64,000 bases of DNA from Mycolicibacterium frederiksbergense (GTDB taxonomy: Bacteria > Actinomycetota > Actinomycetes > Mycobacteriales > Mycobacteriaceae), in contig NZ_CP038799.1 of assembly GCF_012223425.1 (NCBI RefSeq), positions 6,022,873 through 6,086,872 on the forward strand. Reading direction: 5' to 3'. Every line of letters starts with the position of its first letter. The first letter of the stretch is position 1. The translations under genes were made by a program, and so were the position numbers. This document shows, piece by piece, positions 33,859 through 42,526 of this stretch. The notes beneath the pieces were generated by a model that saw nothing but the letters and a program-made list of their open reading frames with translations, made no database searches and was not told the origin of the DNA.

Positions 33859-34615
33859 GCTCGGCGAGCACCGAATCAGCCCGCGCCAGTTCATTGTTCG
33901 CATCGTGCAGCTGCCGCTCCGCGCCGGCCACGGCCTGCTCCGCCGCACTCAGCGTGTGCAGCACTTCCTCGTAGCGGCGGCGCGCCGTTGCCAGGGCGGT
34001 CGTGCGCTCCGATACCGCGGCCATGGCGTCGCCGCGCGCGCGTTCGGCGGCGGTCAGCGCGCGACGCCGCTTCTCGACGGCGCGACGGTCGATCCGCTGT
34101 TCCGGCTCGGGCGCGGACGTCCGGCGTGGGGTGCGGACCTCCGTCGGGGCACCGAAGTCACCGAAACCCGACCACTCCTGCGCCTTCTGCAGCCGACCCA
34201 ACTGCGCCGCGACCTCGGGGTCGGCGATCGCCGCCTGTAGGGTGCCGGTGACATCCTCGCGAATCGCCGCCGACGGGTCGGACATGCCGGCTGCCGCGAA
34301 CCCGGTGCGCGCCAACTGACTCACCAGTTTCCGCTGGGCCGTGGACAGTTCGCGGATACGGGCACCGTCCATCGCCGCATGCGCGGCCCGCAGTTGCGCG
34401 GTCAACTCGGCAAGGCTGACCTTCGCGGTCGGATCCGCCCGGATGAGCTCGTTGACCACCCAGGCCGCCGTGGTCGGGCGCCGCGCGGCGGCGATCACCC
34501 GCGCCGCGTCGCCGTCGCCGCGATCCTTGGCCGCCGTCGCCAGTTCCTTACGCAGCGCGGTGAACTCCTCGGGCGGCACCCCGTAGAGAGCGTCCAGATC
34601 GTCCTCGAGGCTCAC
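33836..34615 (-). CDS. Conserved coiled-coil protein, function unknown
   Basis: 259 residues, no recognised domain. It begins MSLEDDLDALYGVPPEEFTA; a helical region follows (RRPTTAAWVVNELIR at ~46-60), then after a Pro/Arg linker (~155-175) a strong C-terminal coiled coil (~175-255; ERTTALATARRRYEEVL). No signal peptide or membrane segment. The start sits four bases inside the end of aldR, so it is translated with that regulator. This arrangement suggests an actinobacterial protein travelling with aldR, but offers no function. Confidence 0.75.
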   Translation of the reverse strand: MSLEDDLDALYGVPPEEFTALRKELATAAKDRGDGDAARVIAAARRPTTAAWVVNELIRADPTAKVSLAELTAQLRAAHAAMDGARIRELSTAQRKLVSQLARTGFAAAGMSDPSAAIREDVTGTLQAAIADPEVAAQLGRLQKAQEWSGFGDFGAPTEVRTPRRTSAPEPEQRIDRRAVEKRRRALTAAERARGDAMAAVSERTTALATARRRYEEVLHTLSAAEQAVAGAERQLHDANNELARADSVLAELRGELPT

Positions 34616-35127
34616 AGCGGCGAGGCCCCGCGCAGATGTTCGAAGATCAGCGACGTCTGGGTGCCGGCCACATCGGCGTCGGCGTTGAGGTTCTCGACCA
34701 CGAAGGCCCGCAGGTCCTCGGTGTCGCGCGCCGCGACATGCAGGATGAAGTCATCACCACCGGCCAGGAAGTACACATTCATCACCTGCGGTCGCCGGCG
34801 GATCTGCTGGATGAAGTCACGGATCCGGCCGCGGGCAGTGGAATTCAGGCTCACCGAGATCATCGCCTGCAGGTTCAGCCCGACCGCCGACGGATCGATA
34901 TCGGTGAAGAATCCGCGGATCACGCCCAGATCCTGCAACCGCCGCAGCCGTCCGTGACACGTCGACGGCGCGATGCCGACCGCCTCGGCCAGCGCACTGT
35001 TGGAGATGCGGGCGTCGGCGTGCAGCGCCAGCAGCATGCGCCGGTCGATATCGTCGAGCTCTGGCGACCGAACATCCTTCGGCGCAGGCGCCAAGCGAGC
35101 CCTCGGGGTCGATGATTGTTCACCCAT
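34612..35127 (-). CDS. aldR: Lrp/AsnC regulator AldR
   Basis: 171-residue feast/famine regulator (Rv2779c). The AsnC helix-turn-helix is at ~25-68 (DDIDRRMLLALHADARISNSALAEAV, SPSTCHGRLRRL-like segment) and the RAM amino-acid-binding domain fills the C-terminal half (VYFLAGGDDFILHV). In M. tuberculosis AldR binds the ald promoter and senses amino acids including alanine. The ATG is favoured because TAATAT lies six bases upstream, giving a leaderless mRNA; a GTG 54 bases further in would still keep the domain. Divergent from ald with a palindrome over its own start. Confidence 0.93.
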   Translation of the reverse strand: MGEQSSTPRARLAPAPKDVRSPELDDIDRRMLLALHADARISNSALAEAVGIAPSTCHGRLRRLQDLGVIRGFFTDIDPSAVGLNLQAMISVSLNSTARGRIRDFIQQIRRRPQVMNVYFLAGGDDFILHVAARDTEDLRAFVVENLNADADVAGTQTSLIFEHLRGASPL

Positions 35128-35156
35128 ATGGCGATATTAACGAAGTGTCGCCATAT
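35126..35156. promoter_or_regulatory. AldR operator between aldR and ald
   Basis: ATATGGCGA and TCGCCATAT are exact 9-base arms separated by 13 bases. The left arm covers the aldR start codon and the predicted -10 (TAATAT on the minus strand, 35134-35139), so binding would block aldR and could activate or repress ald from the far side. Assignment to AldR is by position. Confidence 0.72.
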
Positions 35157-35219
35157 TTATTGCCACACGACCGGAGTTTCTTCACAATTGTCTCACCACC
35201 TCAATCGCAAGGAGCGATC

Positions 35220-36347
35220 ATGCTCGTCGGCGTCCCGACCGAGATCAAGAACAACGAATTCCGCGTCGCCATCACCCCGGCCGGCGTTGCCGAACTCACC
35301 CGCCGCGGCCATGACGTCGTCATCCAGGCAGGTGCCGGTGCCGGTTCTGCCATCTCCGACAACGACTTCAAGGCCGCCGGCGCCCAGATCGCCGCCACCG
35401 CCGAACAGGTGTGGGCCGAGGCCGACCTGCTGCTCAAGGTCAAGGAACCGATCGAGGCCGAATACGCCCGCCTGCGCCAGGGCCAGACGCTGTTCACCTA
35501 CCTGCACCTGGCCGCGTCCAAGCCGTGCACCGACGCGCTGCTGGCGTCGGGCACCACGTCGATCGCCTACGAGACCGTGCAGACCGCCGGCCCGGACAAC
35601 TCTGTCGCACTTCCTCTCTTGGCCCCGATGAGTGAGGTCGCCGGGCGACTGGCCGCGCAGGTGGGCGCTTACCACCTGATGCGCACCCAGGGCGGTCGCG
35701 GCGTCCTGATGGGCGGCGTCCCCGGCGTCGCACCGGCCAAGGTCGTGGTCATCGGCGGCGGCATGGCCGGCGACAATGCGGCCGCCGTGGCCTGGGGTAT
35801 GGGCGCGCACGTCACCGTGTTCGACCTCAACATCAATATCCTGCGCAAGATCGATGCCGAGTACGGCGGCGCCATCGAGACCCGCTACTCGTCGAGCCTG
35901 GATCTGGAAGACGCGGTCAAACAGGCCGACCTGGTGATCGGTGCGGTCCTGGTGCCCGGGGCCAAGGCGCCCAAGCTGGTCACCAATGCGACTGTCGCCC
36001 AGATGAAGCCGGGCGCGGTCCTGGTCGATATCGCGATCGACCAGGGCGGCTGCTTCGAGGATTCCCGGCCCACCACCCACGATGACCCGACGTTTGCGGT
36101 GCACGACACCGTGTTCTACTGCGTGGCCAACATGCCCGGTGCCGTGCCGCGGACATCGACCTATGCGCTGACCAACGCGACGATGCCCTATGTGCTCAAG
36201 CTGGCCGACAAGGGTTGGCAGGCCGCGTGTGCGGCCGACGCCGCGCTGGCCAAGGGCCTGTCCACCCACGAAGGTGCGCTGCTGTCCGAGCAGGTGGCCG
36301 CCGACCTCGATCTGCCGTTCACCGATCCCACCACTCTGCTGGCGTAG
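35220..36347 (+). CDS. ald: Alanine dehydrogenase
   Basis: NAD-dependent L-alanine/pyruvate interconversion, also glyoxylate reduction; about 375 residues. N-terminal MLVGVPTEIKNNEFRVAITP is family-specific; LKVKEPIEAEY and TYLHLAASK carry substrate residues including the catalytic His, and VVVIGGGMAGDNAAAVAWGMG is the NAD fold. The ATG has an ideal AAGGAG site eight bases upstream, and extensions through the AldR operator are rejected. Expression should respond to AldR. A strong hairpin terminator follows. Confidence 0.97.
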   Translation: MLVGVPTEIKNNEFRVAITPAGVAELTRRGHDVVIQAGAGAGSAISDNDFKAAGAQIAATAEQVWAEADLLLKVKEPIEAEYARLRQGQTLFTYLHLAASKPCTDALLASGTTSIAYETVQTAGPDNSVALPLLAPMSEVAGRLAAQVGAYHLMRTQGGRGVLMGGVPGVAPAKVVVIGGGMAGDNAAAVAWGMGAHVTVFDLNINILRKIDAEYGGAIETRYSSSLDLEDAVKQADLVIGAVLVPGAKAPKLVTNATVAQMKPGAVLVDIAIDQGGCFEDSRPTTHDDPTFAVHDTVFYCVANMPGAVPRTSTYALTNATMPYVLKLADKGWQAACAADAALAKGLSTHEGALLSEQVAADLDLPFTDPTTLLA

Positions 36348-36361
36348 CCGCCGGCCCCCAC

Positions 36362-36395
36362 CGTCGCCCGGCTGAAGCACTTCGGCCGGGCGACG
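36362..36395 (+). terminator. Hairpin terminator of ald
   Basis: CGTCGCCCGGC and GCCGGGCGACG are perfect 11-base arms with a 12-base loop, 14 bases after the ald stop, followed by a T-containing TGTATTTC. It may also serve the convergent VOC gene. Confidence 0.8.
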
Positions 36396-36419
36396 TGTAT
36401 TTCAGATACCGGGTGTATC

Positions 36420-37220
36420 TCACATGCCGGCCGGCGGATGACCGAGGCAGATCAGCGCCCCGAGCGGGTCCCTGATGACCGCCAGGGTGCCGTACGGCGT
36501 CTCTTCCCCCGGCATCGGGCTCTCCCCGCCCAGGGATTCGGCGAGTGCGACGGTGGCCGCCACGTCGTCGACCATCACGTACACCTGCCAGAACGACGGC
36601 ACCTCGGCCGGAAAAATCTTGGCAGAGTCCATGATTCCCGAATAGGCGTTCTCGCCGACGAACACCTGGGAGTACCGGTCGGGCCCTACCACCGCGGGAT
36701 CGCCGCCGGTGCCGATCTCCTCGATGCGAGCGCCGATGACATCGCGGTAGAACGCCACAGACCTGTCGTAGTGCTTGCTCTGACACTCGAACCAGTACGG
36801 CGCGCCGTGCTCGCCCCACTCGGTGAATCCGACGTGCGTGCCGGGCTGCCAGAATCCGATGACCGCGCCCGCCGTGTCGGTGGCGACCATCATCGAGCCC
36901 ATGTCACCGACGGGCATCGGCGGCACCATCACCGATCCACCCGCGGCCTCGATCGCACCGGCGGTCGCTGCGGCGTCCTCGGTGTGCAGGTACACCGACC
37001 ACACGTCGGCGACGCCGCCGGCCTCGGCCATGTGCGGGGCCAGACCTGCCACCCGCTTCCCGTTGCGCAGGAAGTTCTGATATCCGCCGAACTCGGGCTG
37101 GGCCGGCCCCTCGACCTCCCAGCCGAAGATCTCCGAATAGAACTCGGCGGCCGCCGCGGGATCACTGCTCATCAGGTCGAACCAGACAGGTGCCCCCACC
37201 GGGGCGGAGTAGTCGGACAT
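36420..37220 (-). CDS. Two-domain VOC/glyoxalase-fold protein
   Basis: 266 residues made of two vicinal-oxygen-chelate repeats: ~10-125 (PVWFDLMSSDPAAAAEFY, VYLHTEDAAATAGAI) and ~140-262 (PYWFECQSKHYDRSVAFYRDV, VYVMVDDVAATVALAES). This is the layout of mycobacterial CFP32/Rv0577-type proteins. Metal ligands are not all evident, so enzymatic activity is uncertain. Start is the ATG with AAAGGAA eight bases upstream rather than the earlier in-frame starts. No signal peptide. Confidence 0.85.
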   Translation of the reverse strand: MSDYSAPVGAPVWFDLMSSDPAAAAEFYSEIFGWEVEGPAQPEFGGYQNFLRNGKRVAGLAPHMAEAGGVADVWSVYLHTEDAAATAGAIEAAGGSVMVPPMPVGDMGSMMVATDTAGAVIGFWQPGTHVGFTEWGEHGAPYWFECQSKHYDRSVAFYRDVIGARIEEIGTGGDPAVVGPDRYSQVFVGENAYSGIMDSAKIFPAEVPSFWQVYVMVDDVAATVALAESLGGESPMPGEETPYGTLAVIRDPLGALICLGHPPAGM

Positions 37221-37275
37221 CGGAGTTCCTTTCGTCGGCATCGTCACCCAGAAAGACTGTGCCGCCGACCGAAAC

Positions 37276-38175
37276 TCATCGCCGGCCGAGCAGATGCGGC
37301 AGCACCAGCGCCGCGACCTCGCCGATCAGCGGCCGCAGGCCTTCGGCCTCGGGATCGGCGGATTGTGTCCTGGTCATGATGGTCAGCAGCACCCGCGCGC
37401 CATCGGGCCCGTACGCCACACCGGAATCGTTGGTGGTCGCGTAATCTCCGCTGCCCGTCTTGTCGGCGGTGGTCCATCCCGGTGGCAGGCCGGCCCGCAT
37501 GCTTGAGGTCTGATTGGCGCGCATCCAGCCGTCGAGCAGTTCACGCTGGGCGGGCGGTAGGGCGTCTCCGGCCAACAGGTTGCGGTAGCCGGCCGCCAGC
37601 GCGCGCGGGGTGGTGGTGTCCCGCGGATCGCCCGGTATCGCCGAGTTCAGCTCGATCTCCCAGCGGTCCAACCGGGTGCGGTCATCGCCGATGCTGCGGG
37701 CGAACGCGGTGATCGCCTGCGGGCCGCCGATGGTCTCCAACAACAGATTGGCCGCGAGGTTGTCACTGCGCTGCAGCGCCGCCTGCGACAGCTCGGCCAG
37801 CGTCATCTCCTGGCCGAGACGCTCGCCGGTGACCGGCGAGTTCGGCAGTATGCCATCGGGGTTCACGAAAACTGGCTGTTCCAGCGTGAACTCACCATCT
37901 GCGACACCCCGCAGCACCCGCGCGGCGGCGTACGTCTTGAAGGTCGAGCAGAGCGCGAAGGCCTCGTCGGCGCGATTCTCCAACGAGAATCCGGACTGCA
38001 GATTCACCGCGTACAGACCGATGAAGGCGTTGTCGCGCGCCTCCAACTCACGGATCTGCTCTTCGAGGGTGAGCGCCGGGGCCGCCAGCGCGGATTCGTC
38101 CGCGCAGCCGGCCAGCGCCCCTGCTGCCGCCAATGCCATACCGCCGAACAGAACTCTTCGTCGTGACAGGAGCAT
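37276..38175 (-). CDS. bla: Class A beta-lactamase, Tat/lipoprotein type
   Basis: 299-residue serine beta-lactamase. Motifs: S77-T-F-K80, S137-D-N139, E173 in RWEIELN, and K239-T-G-S-G243. The N-terminus has twin arginines (SRRRVLFGG) and a lipobox-like LAGC ending at Cys24, so Tat export and membrane anchoring are both possible, as with M. tuberculosis BlaC. The gene starts 17 bases after the pepR stop on the same strand, an unusual location; read-through from pnp/pepR is likely. Confidence 0.95.
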   Translation of the reverse strand: MLLSRRRVLFGGMALAAAGALAGCADESALAAPALTLEEQIRELEARDNAFIGLYAVNLQSGFSLENRADEAFALCSTFKTYAAARVLRGVADGEFTLEQPVFVNPDGILPNSPVTGERLGQEMTLAELSQAALQRSDNLAANLLLETIGGPQAITAFARSIGDDRTRLDRWEIELNSAIPGDPRDTTTPRALAAGYRNLLAGDALPPAQRELLDGWMRANQTSSMRAGLPPGWTTADKTGSGDYATTNDSGVAYGPDGARVLLTIMTRTQSADPEAEGLRPLIGEVAALVLPHLLGRR

Positions 38176-38192
38176 CACCCGACTGTACCCAC

Positions 38193-39467
38193 CTACCCCG
38201 CAATATCCCGAAGCCGCTGCGGCAAGGACTTTCTGGATTTGTGCGGGCCGAGCACCGCCGCGCCCATCGGCCTGGCCAGTAGACGGCGCGCGACGCCATT
38301 GACCTCGTCGAGGGTCACCGCGTCGATCTGATCGAGGGTTTGGGCGATGGTGCGGTGCGCGCCGTAGTTGAGTTCGCTGCGCCCGATTCGGTGCATGCGC
38401 GACCCGGAATCCTCCAGACCGAGCACCAGGCCGCCACGCAGCGACCCCTTGGCGATCCGGCATTCGGCCTCGGTGATGCCGTCGCGCGCCACATCGGCCA
38501 GGACATCGGTGGCCACCCGGACGACCTCGTCGAAACGTTCCGGAAGGCATGCCGCGTAGACCGAGAACGCCCCGGTGTCAGAGAACGTGTCGATCGTGGA
38601 GTAGACGGAGTAGGCCAGCCCGCGGGTTTCCCGAATCTGTTGGAACAGTCGTGAACTCAGGCCACCACCGAGTGCGGAGTTCAACACCGACAAGGCCCAG
38701 CGGTGCTCCCACTGCCGCCCCGGTGTCCGGACCCCGAGTGACAGGTGGGTCTGTTCGGCGTCCTTGCTGACCACCTGCAGACCGGGCTTGCCCACCACCC
38801 GTCCGGTGCCCTTGCGGTGCGGTACGGCGGTCCGGCCGCGGACCAGGCGCGGCCCGAAATACTCGCGCGCCAGGGCGACGACGTCGTCGTGGTCGATATT
38901 GCCGGCCACCGCGAGGATCATCCGCTCCGGGGTGTAGCGCCGCTGATGGAACGAGTGCAGCTGCGTGCGGGTCATCGCCGAGATGGACTCGACACTGCCG
39001 ATGACCGGCCGGCCGACCGGATGGGACCCGAACATCGCCGACAGGAACACATCACCGAGGGTGTCCTCGGGATCGTCGTCGCGCATGGCGATTTCTTCGA
39101 GCACGACATCGCGCTCGATCTCGACATCGTCGGCGGCGCACTGGCCACGCAGGACGACATCGGCCACCAGGTCGACGGCCAGTTCCAGATCGGAATCGAG
39201 CACATGCGCGTAGTAGCAGGTGTGCTCGCGGGCGGTGAAGGCGTTCAGTTCACCGCCGACAGCGTCGACTGCCTGCGCGATCTCGACCGCGCTGCGCGTC
39301 GGTGTGGATTTGAACAGCAGGTGTTCCAGGAAGTGCGCGGCACCCGCGACGGAGCTGCCCTCGTCGCGTGAACCGACACCCACCCAGACACCCACCGAGG
39401 CGGAGTGCACCGAGGGGATGTACTCGGTGACCACCCGCAGCCCTCCGGGCAGTGCGGTCACCCGCAC
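38193..39467 (-). CDS. pepR: Zinc protease PepR (M16 family)
   Basis: M16 peptidase of 424 residues; the inverted zinc motif H-x-x-E-H is HFLEH (45-49), with the distal Glu in the ERDVVLEEIAMRDDDPED region. C-terminal R/Y region includes ETRGLAYSVYS. Start: no ATG is available after the pnp stop, and the first suitable GTG begins VRVTALPGGLRVVTEY; a longer ORF would run back into pnp. Same order as M. tuberculosis pnp-pepR. It probably matures or degrades small exported or cytosolic peptides; substrate unproven. Confidence 0.93.
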   Translation of the reverse strand: MRVTALPGGLRVVTEYIPSVHSASVGVWVGVGSRDEGSSVAGAAHFLEHLLFKSTPTRSAVEIAQAVDAVGGELNAFTAREHTCYYAHVLDSDLELAVDLVADVVLRGQCAADDVEIERDVVLEEIAMRDDDPEDTLGDVFLSAMFGSHPVGRPVIGSVESISAMTRTQLHSFHQRRYTPERMILAVAGNIDHDDVVALAREYFGPRLVRGRTAVPHRKGTGRVVGKPGLQVVSKDAEQTHLSLGVRTPGRQWEHRWALSVLNSALGGGLSSRLFQQIRETRGLAYSVYSTIDTFSDTGAFSVYAACLPERFDEVVRVATDVLADVARDGITEAECRIAKGSLRGGLVLGLEDSGSRMHRIGRSELNYGAHRTIAQTLDQIDAVTLDEVNGVARRLLARPMGAAVLGPHKSRKSLPQRLRDIAG

Positions 39468-39513
39468 TGCCTCGGAGGTATCTGCGCCGCGGGATGCGCG
39501 GCGTAAGGCCGGC

Positions 39514-41751
39514 TTAGGCGTCAGCGGTCGCGGCCTCGGTGGGCACCTCGGCCGGGGCCTCGGTTGCCTCATCTTCGGCGACGAGCACCAGCGAGATCTT
39601 GCCGCGGTTGTCGATATCGGCGATCTCGACGCGCAGCTTGTCGCCCACCTTCGCGACATCCTCGACCTTGCTGATCCGCTTGCCGCGGCCCAACTTCGAG
39701 ATGTGCACCAGGCCGTCGCGGCCCGGCAGCAACGACACGAAGGCGCCGAAATCGGTGGTCTTGACCACGGTGCCGAGGAACCGCTCGCCGGCCTTGGGCA
39801 GCTGCGGGTTGGCGATGGCGTTGATCATGTCGATCGCGGCCTGGGCGGCCTCGCCGTTGCTGGCGCCGACGAAGATGGTGCCGTCGTCCTCGATCGAGAT
39901 CGACGCACCCGTCTGCTCGGTGATCGAGTTGATCATCTTGCCCTTGGGCCCGATGACCTCACCGATCTTGTCGACCGGCACCTTGATGGTGGTGATACGC
40001 GGCGCGTACGGGCTCATCTCGTCGGGCTCGTCGATGGCCTCGGCCATCACCTCGAGGATGGTGATCCGGGCGTCCTTGGCCTGGGCCAGCGCACCGGCCA
40101 GCACCTTGGACGGGATGCCGTCGAGCTTGGTGTCGAGCTGCAGCGCGGTGACGAAGTCCTTCGTGCCTGCGCACTTGAAGTCCATATCGCCGAACGCGTC
40201 CTCGGCGCCGAGGATGTCGGTGAGCGTCACGTAGCGGGTCTCGCCGTCGATCTCGTCGGAGACCAGACCCATGGCGATACCGGCGACCGGGGCCTTGAGC
40301 GGCACACCGGCGTTCAGCAGCGACAGCGTCGAGGCGCACACCGAGCCCATCGAGGTGGAACCGTTGGAGCTCAACGCCTCCGACACCTGGCGGATGGCGT
40401 ACGGGAACTCTTCGACGCTCGGCAGCACCGGCATCAGAGCCCGCTCCGCCAGCGCGCCGTGACCGATCTCGCGGCGCTTGGGCGAGCCCACCCGGCCGGT
40501 CTCACCGGTCGAGAACGGCGGGAAGTTGTAGTGGTGCATGTAGCGCTTGGACTTCTCCGGCCCCAGCGAATCGATCTGCTGGGCCATCTTGACCATGTCG
40601 AGGGTGGTGACACCCATGATCTGGGTCTCGCCGCGCTCGAACAGGGCGCTGCCGTGCGCCCGCGGAATGATGGCGACCTCGGCGGACAGCGCGCGGATAT
40701 CGGTGACGCCACGGCCGTCGATGCGGAAGTGGTCGGTCAGGATGCGCTGGCGCACAAGCTTCTTGGTCAGCGAGCGGTACGCGGCGCCGATCTCCTTCTC
40801 ACGACCGGCGAAGGTGTCGGCCAGCCGCTCCAACACCTCACCCTTGATCTCGTTGGTGCGGTCATCACGCTCGGCCTTACCGGAGATGGTCAGCGCCTGC
40901 GACAGCGCATCGGTGGCCACGGCGGCAACCTGGGTATAGACATCGTCCTGGTAATCGGGGAACAGCGGGTACTCCGCGGTCTCCTTACCGGCGGCCGCGT
41001 GCAGTTCCTCCTGCGCGGTGCACAGCGCGGCGATGAACGGCTTGGCGGCCTCCAGGCCCTCGGCGACGACGGCCTCGGTGGGCGCACCCGCGCCACCGGC
41101 GACGAGCTCGATCACGCGGTCGGTGGCCTCGGCCTCGACCATCATGATCGCGACGTCGTCGCCCGCCTTGCGGCCGGCGACGACCATGTCGAACACGGCG
41201 CCTTCGAGCTGCTCGACGGTCGGGAACGCGACCCACTGGCCGTCGATCAGCGCGACGCGCACACCGCCGACCGGGCCGGAGAACGGCAGGCCGGAGATCT
41301 GGGTGGACGCCGACGCGGCGTTGATGGCGAGCACGTCATACAGATCCTTGGGATCCAGGCTCAGGATGGTGACGACGACCTGGATCTCGTTGCGCAGGCC
41401 GGAGACGAAGGTCGGGCGCAGCGGCCGGTCGATCAGGCGACAGGTCAGGATCGCGTCGGTGGAGGGACGGCCCTCGCGGCGGAAGAACGAGCCGGGGATA
41501 CGGCCCGCGGCGTACATCCGCTCCTCGACGTCGATGGTCAGCGGGAAGAAGTCGAAATGGTCCTTCGGGGTCTTGCTGGCGGTCGTGGCGCTCAGCAACA
41601 TCGTCTCGTCGTCGAGGTAGGCGACGACGGCGCCGGCGGCCTGCTGGGCCAGCCGGCCGGTCTCGAAACGGATGGTGCGGGTGCCGAAGCTCCCGTTGTC
41701 GATGACGGCGGTGGATTCGAACACGCCTTCGTCGGTTTCAACTGCAGACAT
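39514..41751 (-). CDS. pnp: Polyribonucleotide nucleotidyltransferase (PNPase/GpsI)
   Basis: 745 residues. Two RNase PH cores (~20-240 and ~350-570; GRIPGSFFRREGRPS, PFSTGETGRVGSPKRREIGH, with DFKCAGT at the second site), then a KH domain (VGEVIGPKGKMIN-like block IGEVIGPKGKMINSI, ~605-660) and an S1 domain (VVKTTDFGAFVSLLPGRDGLV). All features of an active 3'-5' phosphorolytic exonuclease. The ATG (MSAVETDEG) has an AGAAAGG site; an upstream in-frame start is rejected. A 271-base leader before it contains hairpins. Confidence 0.98.
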   Translation of the reverse strand: MSAVETDEGVFESTAVIDNGSFGTRTIRFETGRLAQQAAGAVVAYLDDETMLLSATTASKTPKDHFDFFPLTIDVEERMYAAGRIPGSFFRREGRPSTDAILTCRLIDRPLRPTFVSGLRNEIQVVVTILSLDPKDLYDVLAINAASASTQISGLPFSGPVGGVRVALIDGQWVAFPTVEQLEGAVFDMVVAGRKAGDDVAIMMVEAEATDRVIELVAGGAGAPTEAVVAEGLEAAKPFIAALCTAQEELHAAAGKETAEYPLFPDYQDDVYTQVAAVATDALSQALTISGKAERDDRTNEIKGEVLERLADTFAGREKEIGAAYRSLTKKLVRQRILTDHFRIDGRGVTDIRALSAEVAIIPRAHGSALFERGETQIMGVTTLDMVKMAQQIDSLGPEKSKRYMHHYNFPPFSTGETGRVGSPKRREIGHGALAERALMPVLPSVEEFPYAIRQVSEALSSNGSTSMGSVCASTLSLLNAGVPLKAPVAGIAMGLVSDEIDGETRYVTLTDILGAEDAFGDMDFKCAGTKDFVTALQLDTKLDGIPSKVLAGALAQAKDARITILEVMAEAIDEPDEMSPYAPRITTIKVPVDKIGEVIGPKGKMINSITEQTGASISIEDDGTIFVGASNGEAAQAAIDMINAIANPQLPKAGERFLGTVVKTTDFGAFVSLLPGRDGLVHISKLGRGKRISKVEDVAKVGDKLRVEIADIDNRGKISLVLVAEDEATEAPAEVPTEAATADA

Positions 41752-42022
41752 AGCAGCCTTTCTGGGTATACAGCTGTTTTGCGTCGTCACGCGCCAGCGA
41801 TGCCCTGAACTCGGCTACGGCCGTCGATCGAAGCGGCCGGGGCGGATCCATTGAAGGACGCTCCGGCCACCACTACCGAAGACCGCCCGATCAGGCGGGT
41901 GCTGCTGTGACGCGCGGGAGCGGTGCACGCGGTACTGCGCGAACCACACCCTGTCAGGGCCTCCCCTTCAGAATGGGTGGCCCAAAACGATTCCATGCTA
42001 CACCGGGCCAGGTGACCGACCG
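41752..42022 (-). promoter_or_regulatory. Structured 5' leader of pnp
   Basis: No gene is visible. On the mRNA strand there is a hairpin with 9-base arms and one mismatch (41835-41843 with 41860-41868), a 5-base GC hairpin (41883-41887 with 41894-41898) and the exact palindrome CCCTGTCAGGG (41949-41959). In E. coli a hairpin in the pnp leader is the target of RNase III and PNPase autoregulation; a similar role here is inference. Confidence 0.45.
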
Positions 42023-42526
42023 TCAGTCGACGTCGTCGACGCACACGGTGAACTGCCGTTGGTCATAGGGATAACCCATGCCGCTACGGCACTCGTCGGC
42101 GTTGGCGACCCCCTGCAGGATCTGGGTGGCACGCTGGCGGTGCGGCTGGCTGCCGTCACTGCAGTCGACGCGCACCGGGTCCCGGCCGTTCTCGGGGTCG
42201 ATGCTCATGCACTGCCCCACCACCCAGTCGATATCCATGCACACGGTGTTGCTGGTATCGCTGAACGTGTTGTGCATGGCGTAATAGGAATCCACGTCGG
42301 TGGGGCACTGATCACTGTCGGCGACCGTGGCGACGACCTTGAAAGTCGAGTCGGGGCTACCGCATTCGGCCTTGACGGCGTCCGGCTTGTCGGGCGTGCC
42401 GGCCACCCTCAGGCAGTCTCCGACCTGAAAAGCGGCGGCAGCGGCCGACGAACAACCGGTGATTCCCCCCATGACTCCGGCAACCAGGACGCCGAGGACG
42501 GCGCAGGTTGAGCGAAGTGGTGTCAG
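42023..42526 (-). CDS. lppU: Lipoprotein LppU
   Basis: Cysteine-rich exported lipoprotein (Rv2784c type) with FQVGDCLRVAGTPDKPDAV and SMCVDIDW-like segments (NTVCMDIDWVVGQCMS). Lipobox is GITGC. From the only ATG (position 42472) just six residues precede the Cys, too short for a signal peptide. Reading back in frame gives LTPLRSTCAVLGVLVAGV, a proper signal, starting at a CTG that overlaps the rpsO stop as CTGA. No ATG, GTG or TTG is available there, so CTG initiation, or an error in the sequence, must be assumed. The function of the mature part is unknown. Confidence 0.72.
   Translation of the reverse strand: MTPLRSTCAVLGVLVAGVMGGITGCSSAAAAAFQVGDCLRVAGTPDKPDAVKAECGSPDSTFKVVATVADSDQCPTDVDSYYAMHNTFSDTSNTVCMDIDWVVGQCMSIDPENGRDPVRVDCSDGSQPHRQRATQILQGVANADECRSGMGYPYDQRQFTVCVDDVD

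Noticed and set aside
39220..41808. An 862-codon open frame on the plus strand opposite pnp
   Set aside because: Antisense shadow of pnp and pepR; composition is Gly/Leu/Arg-rich and no start signal is present.
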